DNA of 64,000 nt from DASXQK01 sp963724385. Lineage in GTDB: Bacteria; Pseudomonadota; Alphaproteobacteria; Dongiales; Dongiaceae. Of this stretch, positions 26,395 to 33,878 are shown in pieces (the stretch's first letter is position 1; every line of letters starts with the position of its first letter). The stretch spans positions 558,001 through 622,000 of the forward strand of contig CAVRUJ010000001.1 of NCBI GenBank assembly GCA_963724385.1. The letters are read 5' to 3'. The notes beneath the pieces are model-generated. The model ran no database searches. It saw nothing but the letters and a program-made list of their open reading frames with translations, and was not told the DNA's origin. A program made the position numbers and the translations under genes.

Positions 26395-26605
26395 GGGCGG
26401 TCTCGGATCCGTTTCCCGCTGCGGGCGACATCAAATGGCGGAACATGGTCGCGGCGTTTGGCTCCAGGCTGTTCCAGGGACCAAAGCACAGCAGATAGAT
26501 GAGCGCGAAGCCGAGCGTCTTCAGCGCCAGCACTGCCGAAATCTCACGCCAGTACCGCGCCCCGCTGCTCGGCACGTTCGAAGAGCTGGATGGAACGTCC
26601 ATCAT
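26387..26605 (-). CDS. cydP: Cytochrome oxidase putative small subunit CydP
   Basis: 72 aa from the ATG at 26605 (an adjacent ATG at 26602 is equally possible), with AGGAG about 12 nt upstream. A short polar N-terminus, then YWREISAVLALKTLGFALIYLLCFGP, one membrane helix, and a soluble tail. The charged residue before the helix and the position immediately before cydA match the CydP family of accessory subunits described with bd oxidases. It overlaps cydA by 8 nt, so translation is coupled. The assignment rests on layout and position more than on strong motifs. Confidence 0.7.
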   Translation of the reverse strand: MMDVPSSSSNVPSSGARYWREISAVLALKTLGFALIYLLCFGPWNSLEPNAATMFRHLMSPAAGNGSETAHD

Positions 26606-26710
26606 CTTCCGACAGCGCTCCTGGTAGATGTCGCCTGCCACGGATCACAATGACTCGTTGCAAAGCAATGCGCAAATGGCTCCGGCGCCGGGCCCTGCCC
26701 GGCCGAACGA

Positions 26711-27079
26711 TCAAGCCGCCGGCCGCGACTCCATGCCAAATGTAAGCTGGTTGCCGTCAAGATCGGCGACGCCGAAGTCGCGCATGCCGTAAGCATAGTC
26801 CTGCGGCGGCTTCAGCACTCTTGCGCCCCGCGCGGCCAGTTCAGCGTGAAGCGCATCGACATCCGTCACGAAGACGGCGATGGCCCCGTTGCCGGGAACC
26901 CAGCCGGTATTCTCGCTGGCGGCGCGCAGATGAACGGCGACCTCGTCGCGACACAGGCAGGCGTAGTAGGTGGGCTCGCCGTATTGAAAGGTGACGTCAA
27001 AGCCAAGCATGTCCCGGTAATAGGCGAGGCTGGCGCCGATATCGCACACGGTGAAGATGGTCGCAGCTCCAGCCAACAT
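26711..27079 (-). CDS. VOC-family (glyoxalase/bleomycin-resistance fold) protein
   Basis: 122 aa from the ATG at 27079, supported by AGGAGAGAA about 4 nt upstream. One vicinal-oxygen-chelate module pair: IFTVCDIGASLAYYRDMLGF opens the first beta-alpha-beta-beta-beta unit, and DFGVADLDGNQLTFG ends the second. The glyoxalase His/Glu metal ligands are only partly present: one His is in AVHLRAA, and there is no Glu at the final strand. A ligand-binding or resistance-type role is more likely than glyoxalase I. It follows phnV by 74 nt on the same strand and may be the last gene of the phosphonate-importer operon. Confidence 0.82.
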   Translation of the reverse strand: MLAGAATIFTVCDIGASLAYYRDMLGFDVTFQYGEPTYYACLCRDEVAVHLRAASENTGWVPGNGAIAVFVTDVDALHAELAARGARVLKPPQDYAYGMRDFGVADLDGNQLTFGMESRPAA

Positions 27080-27153
27080 GGAATTCTCTCCTCTAGTCCG
27101 GGCAGGATGGTCATGCGCCGCAGCGCGCGCCGTTCTGCCCCTATCGCCGTTGG

Positions 27154-27951
27154 CTAGCGGATTGTCGCCTTGGTCGGGATGCGCGACAGGCCGAGAAGCA
27201 CGACGAGGGTCACAGCCACCAAGAGCATGGTGAGCGCGGCGCCGGCGAAGACCTCGCCTCGGTCGCTGAGCGCAAAGATGCCCACCGGCAGGGTGACCCA
27301 GCCCGGCGGATAGACCATGACCGTGGCGCCCAGCTCGCCCATGGACAAGGCGAAGCTGAGGCTGAAGGCGGCGATGAGATAGGGCGCCACCAACGGCAGA
27401 GTCACGCGCCAAAGCAGATAGGCCGGCCTGGCGCCCAGGCTGGCCGCGATATCCTCGTAGTCCGGCGACAGCCGGGCGAGGCCGGCGGCGACATTGCCGT
27501 ACGTGAAGGCGGAAATCAGGATGAAATGGGCCAGCACGACGATGGCGGTGGTGCCGTTCAGAAGCACGGGCGGTTGGCTGAACGCGACCAGCAACCCGAG
27601 CCCGACGGAAACCGAAGGCACCGCGCTCGGCAGGAAGAACAGAACGCTCAGCATCCGTCTCGGCAATGGTCCCATGGCCCGCAGCGCCAGCGCCGCCCAG
27701 CTGCCGGAAAGAAGGGCCACCAGGCTCGCCATCAACCCGGTCAGCAGGCTGACCCTGAGCTCGATGCCCGAATCGCCTTCCAGGGCGTCGGCGTAGTGGC
27801 GCAGGGTCAGGTGACTCGGCAACATGCCGTTCCATTGCCCGGCCAGGCTGGCGAGCGCGATCATCGCCAGTGGCAACGCATAGACGACGCCGAGGAGCAA
27901 ACCGGCCGTGCCCCAGGCGACCCAGCGGGCGGCCCTAGACCAGACCAGCAC
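27154..27951 (-). CDS. phnV: 2-aminoethylphosphonate-type ABC transporter permease
   Basis: 265 aa inner-membrane permease of the Fe/sulfate/AEP class, about six spans. The EAA loop is seen as YEDIAASLGARPAYLLWRVTLP (about residues 166-187), and the region after it, FSLSFALSMGELGATVMVYP, is typical of PhnV. It pairs with PhnU, whose gene overlaps it by 17 nt. The assignment as AEP transporter rests on the highly characteristic binding protein of the operon. Confidence 0.85.
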   Translation of the reverse strand: MLVWSRAARWVAWGTAGLLLGVVYALPLAMIALASLAGQWNGMLPSHLTLRHYADALEGDSGIELRVSLLTGLMASLVALLSGSWAALALRAMGPLPRRMLSVLFFLPSAVPSVSVGLGLLVAFSQPPVLLNGTTAIVVLAHFILISAFTYGNVAAGLARLSPDYEDIAASLGARPAYLLWRVTLPLVAPYLIAAFSLSFALSMGELGATVMVYPPGWVTLPVGIFALSDRGEVFAGAALTMLLVAVTLVVLLGLSRIPTKATIR

Positions 27952-28816
27952 GGTTCCCTCCCAGACGGCCGAGGGCGAACCGGTAGAGGAAATAGAGGCC
28001 TACCGAGAGCAGGATGTTGACGAGCGCGATAACGCAGGCCGTGCCGTAATCGAACTCCTGGATTGCCTTGTCGTAGACCAGAAGCGGCAGGGTGACCACG
28101 CCCTTGGCGCCGATGAACAGCACGATGCCGAATTCATTCACCGTCAGAAGCAGGCAAAGACTGCCGCCGGCAAGCAGGGCGGGCAGTGCCGCCGGCAGGA
28201 TGATCTGGCCCAGGATGCGCCAGAACCCCGCGCCGAGACTGGCGGCGACCTCGATCTGGGCGGTTTCGATGAGCGAAAAGGCGGCGAGCAGGGGGCGCAT
28301 GATGAAGGGCGTATAGACGGTCACCTCGGCCAGGATCACGCCCCAGGCGGAGTAGAGGAAATCGACCGGCGGCAAGGGAAGCTTGAAGGCCGCCATCAGC
28401 GACATGTTGAGGATTCCGGCCGACCCATAGAGAAAGGTGAAGGCGAGCGCCACCAGGAAGGTCGGCAGGGCAATGACGGTATCGATGAGGCGCGCCAACA
28501 GCGCTGCGCCGGGGAAGGGCACGAAGGAGACGACGAGCGCCAGGACGAAACCCAGCACCAGGCAGCCGGCGCTGGCGGCAAGCGCGATGCCGATCGTGTG
28601 CAGGATTGCCTCGCGGAACAGGGTCGAGGCGAATACGGCCCGGATGGTGTCGAGCGAGAAGCCGCCGGCGTCGCCGGTGAACGCCTGGGCGACGATCAGG
28701 GACAGGGGATAGAAGAAGCAGCCGGCGAGAACCAGGAGCGGCGCCATGATCCAAAGGGCGCGAAGGTCGAAGGCCGGAGCCGCGCTCGGCTTGGCCGTGG
28801 CGGAGCTAGCCGTCAT
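27935..28816 (-). CDS. phnU: 2-aminoethylphosphonate-type ABC transporter permease
   Basis: 293 aa permease with a cytoplasmic N-terminus and about six spans. The EAA loop is IEVAASLGAGFWRILGQIILP, and FLYGSAGILNMSLMAAF lies mid-protein. LLLTVNEFGIVLFIGAKGVVTLPLLVYDKAI is close to the known PhnU pattern. The gene overlaps phnT by 11 nt and phnV by 17 nt, so the three are translated as a unit. Together they import 2-aminoethylphosphonate across the inner membrane. Confidence 0.86.
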   Translation of the reverse strand: MTASSATAKPSAAPAFDLRALWIMAPLLVLAGCFFYPLSLIVAQAFTGDAGGFSLDTIRAVFASTLFREAILHTIGIALAASAGCLVLGFVLALVVSFVPFPGAALLARLIDTVIALPTFLVALAFTFLYGSAGILNMSLMAAFKLPLPPVDFLYSAWGVILAEVTVYTPFIMRPLLAAFSLIETAQIEVAASLGAGFWRILGQIILPAALPALLAGGSLCLLLTVNEFGIVLFIGAKGVVTLPLLVYDKAIQEFDYGTACVIALVNILLSVGLYFLYRFALGRLGGNRAGLV

Positions 28817-29924
28817 CGTCGGCGATCAAGGTGGCGGCCTCGGGCCGGAAATGCAGGCGCAAACTGTCGCCCGGGCGCGGCGGCTCGGCATGAGGGGTCG
28901 AAGCCAGGCGGACAGTCGTCCCCTGGGCATCCACGGTGATGCTGAGCTGATCCCCTTGCCAGAGGGTGGAGACCACCTTGGCCTCCACGACATTGCCGGC
29001 CGGTCCCTCGGGTTCGAGCGTCAGATCGTGAGGGCGAATGCAGAGCAGACAGGCGGCGCCCAGTCGCAGCTGAGCCCCGGCCTGGGCTAGAAGCGAGAAT
29101 GCACCGAAGCGGACCCGCGCCTGCCGGCCGCCTTCTTCCATGCTCTCCATGCGCACGGGCAGAAGGTTGGCGCGGCCCAGGAACTCGGCGGTGAAGCGAT
29201 TGGGCGGGCTTCGGTAGAGTTCGCGCGAAGCGCCGTGAGAGACCAGCCTGCCTTCCCGCATGATGGCAATCCGATCGGCGAGCGTGAGCGCCTCGGTTTG
29301 GTCGTGTGTAACGTAGAGAACCGTCAGCTCCGGCAGGTTGCGGTGGAGCTGGGCGAGCTCTTCCAGCATGTTGCGCCGGATCTGGGCATCGAGCGCCGAA
29401 AGAGGCTCGTCGAGAAGCAGCACAATGGGCCTGATGGCAAGGGCCCGCGCGATGGCGACGCGCTGCTGCTGGCCACCGCTGAGTTCGCGCGGATACCGGC
29501 CCGTGAATTCGCTCATGCCGACCATGCGCAGGCATTCCCGAACCCGCTCGCGCACGGTTCCTTCGGCTGCGCGCCGGGCGCGCAGCCCGAAGGCGACGTT
29601 CTCCTCGACCCGCATATGGGGGAAGAGGGCATAATTCTGCACCACCATGCCGAGGTCGCGCGCGTGGGGCGGAAGATGGGTCACGTCGCGCTGGCCGATC
29701 CGGATGCGACCCCGCGCAGGACGCACGAACCCCGCCGCGGCTCGCAGCGCCGTGGTCTTCCCGCAGCCTGACGGTCCGATGATTGCGAGAATCTCGCCTG
29801 GCTCGACGGTCAGGGTCAGATCTCGCAGCACCGCGTTGCCGCGATAGGCGACCGTCACCGCCTCGAAACCGATGCCGGATGCGCCTTCCGGCGGGGCGGC
29901 CTTGGCCGCCCCGCCGAGAGTCAT
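28806..29924 (-). CDS. phnT: 2-aminoethylphosphonate-type ABC transporter ATP-binding protein
   Basis: 372 aa from the ATG at 29924, with GGAG about 8 nt upstream; the open frame continues upstream into phnS and is not used. Walker A GPSGCGKTT, signature LSGGQQQRV, Walker B IVLLLDEPLSALD and switch His (YVTHDQTEAL) are all present, followed by a C-terminal TOBE-type domain (about 245-372). It is the cytoplasmic energy-coupling subunit for PhnUV. Fourteen nucleotides separate it from phnS. Confidence 0.88.
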   Translation of the reverse strand: MTLGGAAKAAPPEGASGIGFEAVTVAYRGNAVLRDLTLTVEPGEILAIIGPSGCGKTTALRAAAGFVRPARGRIRIGQRDVTHLPPHARDLGMVVQNYALFPHMRVEENVAFGLRARRAAEGTVRERVRECLRMVGMSEFTGRYPRELSGGQQQRVAIARALAIRPIVLLLDEPLSALDAQIRRNMLEELAQLHRNLPELTVLYVTHDQTEALTLADRIAIMREGRLVSHGASRELYRSPPNRFTAEFLGRANLLPVRMESMEEGGRQARVRFGAFSLLAQAGAQLRLGAACLLCIRPHDLTLEPEGPAGNVVEAKVVSTLWQGDQLSITVDAQGTTVRLASTPHAEPPRPGDSLRLHFRPEAATLIADDDG

Positions 29925-29938
29925 GTCGTCAGCTCCAA

Positions 29939-30967
29939 TCAGCTGCCGGTCGCGTCGTGCCAACGAGCGACGTCCGCCTTCAAATCGGTCAGGACCTGGT
30001 TCCAATCGGGGTACCAAATCTCCACACCCTGCATCATGGTCTGGAGCTTCTTGTAGTTGTCGTCCGTCGGATGGACATCCTGCCGCACCGGCACGCCGAG
30101 CGCTATGGCGCTGACTTGCGACTGGGCGTCCTGGCTCAACAGGAACTCGATCAACTTCTTGCCCGCGTCGGCATGCGGTGCGCCTTGCACCAATCCAACA
30201 TAATAAGGCAGCGAGAAGGTCGATTGCTTGCCGTCCGGCCCGGCCAGCCAGAAGATGTGGATGTTCGGGTTGTCCGTCGTTTGCGACAGGTTCATCTGCA
30301 GGTCGCCGTTGGCGACCCAAATCTCGCCCTTGTTGACCAGCGCCGTCAGCTTGCCGGTCGAGGAGGAGGGACCGCGGTTGTTGGCCTGGAGCTTCTTGAA
30401 GTAGTCGAAGGCGGCATCCTTGCTGCCATAGGCATGGATGACCTGCAACATCACGGCAGTGCCGTCGCCGGCCTGGCCCGGAGTCGAGTACTGGATCTTG
30501 TTCTTGAATTTGGGATCGAGCAGGTCGTCATAGGATTTCGGGCCGTTGCCGAGGCTGCCGTTGAAGATGAAGCATTGATAGTTGTTAACCAGCGAGTAGT
30601 AGAGGCCGCCCTTGTCCTTGTCGCCGGCCGCGATCTGGTCGGCGCCCGCGGGGGTGAAGGGCTGAAGCAGGCCGTCGGCCGCTGCCTTCATGATGAACGG
30701 GGGCAGGGTGACGATAACGTCGGCCTGGGTATTCGATTTTTCCTTCTCGACGCGCTCGACGACGCCACCCGAACCCGCCTCGACATATTGCACCTTGATG
30801 CCGGTGGCCTTGGTGAAGGCGTCGAATTCGGTCTGGTACCAGTTGGGCGTCCCGTCATGCAGGCCGTCGGCGCTGTAGATCGTCACAACGTCGTCGGCGA
30901 GAGCGGGGCCGGCTGCGATTGCGGCGGCGACGCCGGCCGCGAGCAGCAGGGATTTCGAGACTGTCAT
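29939..30967 (-). CDS. phnS: 2-aminoethylphosphonate-type ABC transporter binding protein
   Basis: 342 aa periplasmic binding protein with a clear signal peptide (about 1-24, ending in PALADD). The mature start VTIYSADGLHDGTPNWYQTE followed by VQYVEAGSGGVVERVEKEK closely matches PhnS. The serine-, threonine- and acid-rich pocket segments (SGGVVERV, SSSTGKLTALV) are compatible with a phosphonate ligand. It heads phnSTUV. No phnWX, phnWAY or C-P lyase genes are present in the window, so degradation must be encoded elsewhere. Confidence 0.88.
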   Translation of the reverse strand: MTVSKSLLLAAGVAAAIAAGPALADDVVTIYSADGLHDGTPNWYQTEFDAFTKATGIKVQYVEAGSGGVVERVEKEKSNTQADVIVTLPPFIMKAAADGLLQPFTPAGADQIAAGDKDKGGLYYSLVNNYQCFIFNGSLGNGPKSYDDLLDPKFKNKIQYSTPGQAGDGTAVMLQVIHAYGSKDAAFDYFKKLQANNRGPSSSTGKLTALVNKGEIWVANGDLQMNLSQTTDNPNIHIFWLAGPDGKQSTFSLPYYVGLVQGAPHADAGKKLIEFLLSQDAQSQVSAIALGVPVRQDVHPTDDNYKKLQTMMQGVEIWYPDWNQVLTDLKADVARWHDATGS

Positions 30968-31310
30968 GGATTGTTCCCCTGTATGGAGTCCGGATGGACG
31001 GCGGCGCGAAATCTAGGCTTGGCCTGTGACGGAGCGATGACAGTTCCGCGATATGGCAAGCAGTGTTAGTGAATTTTTTAGACGGCTCTGGACCAAGCCT
31101 GCGGGCAACGCTACCGGCATGCTGGGCGCGTCGGGAGGTCCGCTGGGATTCAGGGCTTCGGGCCACGAGCGCCATCAGGGCAGGCCATGAACGCTTCCAT
31201 CCAGCAGCGACTCAGGCTTGTTCGGCAAGATGCCGAGCTGTGCGATTGACTTGCAGTCGCACCGCTGCCATAAGCTACTCGCTTGTCGGCATCCGAATCC
31301 GGAGCGGGGA
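30968..31310. other. Divergent intergenic region, phnS and imelysin-type gene
   Basis: No gene is seen. It presumably holds two promoters; an AT-rich piece (GTGAATTTTTTAGACGG, near 31069-31085) is the most promoter-like part. I found no Pho-box-like direct repeat that I would defend. Confidence 0.5.
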
Positions 31311-32201
31311 ATGGCGTTCCAATGTGCAATCCGGCCTGCCCAGGCTGCGGGCTTGACCCTGGCCCTGCTGGCGGGATTGGCGTTGCCGGTTGGGGCTGCG
31401 GCCGCTTCCTTGCCAGGCGGCAGGCCCATGCTGGCCGCGGCCAACGACGCGGTGCCCAACCCGACGCCCCCACCTCTTGATGAGGAGCGGACAGCAGAAA
31501 TCGATAAGGCCGCGGCCGCCTTCAAGCCGCTGGCCATAGCCGATCTGGACAGCACGGTGGCTGGGGTCGAGGAGCTCGTCCAGGCGGTGGAGGCGGGCGA
31601 TCGCGCCGGCGCCGAGCGCGCCTGGGTCGCAGCGCGGGTCCCATGGGCGCGCTGCAAGATCTTTTCGGCGACCATGCTGCCCGATCTCGACAAGGCCATC
31701 GACGCCTGGCCGGACGCTGAGACCGGCTTCCATGCCGTCGAGTTTCTGCTCTTCGCCACCAGCCGCATGCCCGTCGCCGACAGCCGGGACCTGCTGGCAA
31801 ACCTTAAGATCTTCCGGCACGTGATCCAGCAGCAGGCGTTTAGCGGACGCATCGTCATGGTCGGGCTTGCCACGCTTGCCTATGAGCTGGGCGCCGTCAA
31901 ATCGAAGGGCGGCGAATCGGAACTGAGCGGCACTTCGCTCGCCGATATCCAACACAACGTCGAGGCCATCGACCGCGCCTGGCATATGATCTTCGCGGCC
32001 TCGATTGCGACCAAGGACGAGAAGCTTTCCAAGCGGATCGAAAGGGAGTTCGCGGATCTGAAGAAGCTTGTCTTGGTCCCGTCCTTTTCCGCCATCGATC
32101 AGCCCAGCCTCGAGCAGCAAGCCGAGTCCCTCGCCAACTCCATCGCTGAAGCCGATTTCAAGCTCGGCTGGTACCCGATCGATGTCACGGACGGCGGTTG
32201 A
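31311..32201 (+). CDS. Imelysin/EfeO-type (M75) periplasmic protein
   Basis: 296 aa from the ATG at 31311, directly after GGAGCGGGGA. A signal peptide covers about residues 8-33. The core is all-helical with RVPWARCKIFSATMLPDLDKAIDAWP and GFHAVEFLLF, the HxxE metal-site motif of imelysin-like proteins and the EfeO C-terminal domain. A second half (DIQHNVEAIDRAWHMIFAASIATKDEKLSKRIE) completes the bundle. These proteins bind iron or copper at the cell envelope. EfeU and EfeB partners are not adjacent, so it is a stand-alone copy. Confidence 0.75.
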   Translation: MAFQCAIRPAQAAGLTLALLAGLALPVGAAAASLPGGRPMLAAANDAVPNPTPPPLDEERTAEIDKAAAAFKPLAIADLDSTVAGVEELVQAVEAGDRAGAERAWVAARVPWARCKIFSATMLPDLDKAIDAWPDAETGFHAVEFLLFATSRMPVADSRDLLANLKIFRHVIQQQAFSGRIVMVGLATLAYELGAVKSKGGESELSGTSLADIQHNVEAIDRAWHMIFAASIATKDEKLSKRIEREFADLKKLVLVPSFSAIDQPSLEQQAESLANSIAEADFKLGWYPIDVTDGG

Positions 32202-32568
32202 CGCTTTGCCTCAGCCATGGCTGCGGCCTTGGTCTTTCCCGGTCCCGCCGCGGCTGGCTTGAGCAGGGATCCGGCCCAGCCTTTCTAACAAGAACCGGGC
32301 GGCGCAGGATTTGTCCGTACGCGGCGTGCAAGAATGTGAAATACTTGGACGTCGATTAGCGCACGCAAGGAACCCATGTTGCGGCGGCCTGTTTTTTTGC
32401 CTTGCGGGGGAACCGAGGTTCTCGATCATTCGTCAGCCGGCTCGCCCGATGCGCAGGCATCGGGCTTCGCCGCCTTCCTAGCCTGTCGGCAAATTCGCCC
32501 CGGCGCCATCGTGATCCTTGTGGGAAACTCGGGCTAGCCTCCAGGACGAGGCAAGGCGCCAACAAACC
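32202..32568. other. Intergenic region before the Mdt efflux operon
   Basis: No gene is seen. It contains a terminator-like hairpin (32444-32465) and presumably the promoter of the efflux operon. No adjacent regulator gene is present. Confidence 0.5.
32444..32465. terminator. 9-bp hairpin with GCAG loop
   Basis: GCCCGATGC (32444-32452) and GCATCGGGC (32457-32465) pair perfectly. On the plus strand TTCG follows but no T-run. It could end transcription from the imelysin gene or sit in the leader of the efflux operon. Confidence 0.45.
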
Positions 32569-33852
32569 ATGGACAATCCCGATCCGCGAAGGAATGCACC
32601 GGGCCGGCCTGCCGGTCGGCTCGGGCCTCTTGACCGGCGTCCCTCTCGGTTGCGGCGCTTCCTGTGGATCGCGGCTCTGGCTCTCGCCCTGGCCGAGGCC
32701 GTTCTCTGGTACCAGGGCCGGCAGGCCAGCCAGCCGAGCGCTGCCGCCCGATCGGCGGCGACCCCGCCTTCGCCCGTGGTTGCTGCCAGTGCCGCCAGCG
32801 GCGATGTCGACATCGCGCTCAACGGGCTTGGCACCGTGACGCCGCTCGCCACCGTCACGGTCAGGACCCAGATCGCCGGCCAGCTGCAGCAGATCGCCTT
32901 CACCGAGGGACAAGAAGTCCAGAAGGGCGATTTCCTGGCGTTGGTCGATCCGAGGCCCTATCAGGCGGCCCTCGACCAACTCCAGGGCCAGCTGCTCAAG
33001 GACCGGGCGCTGCTGCAAGGAGCCGAGGTCGATCTGGCGCGCTTCGAGAAGCTCGCCGCCCAGAACTCCATCGCCCGTCAGCAAGTCGACGACCAGCACT
33101 ATCTCGTCATGCAGTACCAGGGCACGGTCAAGTCCGACGAGGCGCAGGTGGAGAACGCCCAGTTGAACCTGGCCTATTGCCACATCGTGGCACCCGTTGC
33201 GGGTCGGGTCGGGCTGCGCCAGGTGGATGCGGGAAACTATGTCCAGACAAGCGACGCCAACGGCCTTGTCGTGATCACCCAAATCCAGCCCATCTCGGTC
33301 ATCTTCACCCTGCCGGAGGACGACCTGCCGCCGATCCTGAAGCGCCTCGGCGCCGGGGCGGCGCTGCCGGTGACCGCCTATGATCGCAGCCAGTCAGAGA
33401 AACTGGCCGATGGCGTGCTGAACACGCTGGACAACCAGATCGATACGACGACCGGCACGGTGAAGCTCCGGGCCCAGTTCGACAACAAGGACGAGAGCCT
33501 GTTTCCCAACCAGTTCGTGAATGTCCGGCTGCTGGTGGACGTATTGAAAGGCGCCGTCGTGATCCCGACGGCGGCGATCCAGCGTGGGGCGCCCGGCACC
33601 TTCGTCTATCTGATCGGAGCCGACAGCAAGGTCTCCGTGCGCAAAATCACCCTCGGCCCGATCGACGGCGAGCGCGCAGCCGTTCAATCGGGGCTGCAGG
33701 TCGGCGACCGGGTGGTCGTCGACGGCGCGGACAAACTGCGGGAGGGTGCGGCGGTCGTCCTTCGCTCCGAGAGTGGGACCCCGCCCGCCGGCCAAGCCCA
33801 GGGCGGCCAGACCTCGGGCGGCCAGACGGGCAAGAAGAAGAGCAGCCAGTGA
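32569..33852 (+). CDS. mdtA: Multidrug RND efflux adaptor, MdtA-like
   Basis: 427 aa membrane-fusion protein. A hydrophobic anchor at about residues 30-50 (LRRFLWIAALALALAEAVLW) follows a basic N-terminus. Lipoyl halves (TVRTQIAGQLQQIAFTEGQE; YCHIVAPVAGRVGLRQVDAG) flank a coiled-coil hairpin (about 130-190), and the beta-barrel contains PISVIFTLPEDDLPPILKRL, a characteristic MdtA stretch. The C-terminal tail is Gly/Gln/Lys-rich (GGQTSGGQTGKKKSSQ). First gene of mdtA-mdtB-mdtC-outer membrane factor. No BaeSR regulator is adjacent. Confidence 0.92.
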   Translation: MDNPDPRRNAPGRPAGRLGPLDRRPSRLRRFLWIAALALALAEAVLWYQGRQASQPSAAARSAATPPSPVVAASAASGDVDIALNGLGTVTPLATVTVRTQIAGQLQQIAFTEGQEVQKGDFLALVDPRPYQAALDQLQGQLLKDRALLQGAEVDLARFEKLAAQNSIARQQVDDQHYLVMQYQGTVKSDEAQVENAQLNLAYCHIVAPVAGRVGLRQVDAGNYVQTSDANGLVVITQIQPISVIFTLPEDDLPPILKRLGAGAALPVTAYDRSQSEKLADGVLNTLDNQIDTTTGTVKLRAQFDNKDESLFPNQFVNVRLLVDVLKGAVVIPTAAIQRGAPGTFVYLIGADSKVSVRKITLGPIDGERAAVQSGLQVGDRVVVDGADKLREGAAVVLRSESGTPPAGQAQGGQTSGGQTGKKKSSQ

Positions 33853-33878
33853 CCCGCGGGCGTTGAAGACTCCGATCC

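Noticed and set aside
26640..26710. Oxygen-regulator box upstream of cydP (TTGCGCATTGCTTTGCAA)
   Set aside because: It does not fit TTGAT-N4-ATCAA. Only short TTGC/GCAA arms with odd spacing are present.
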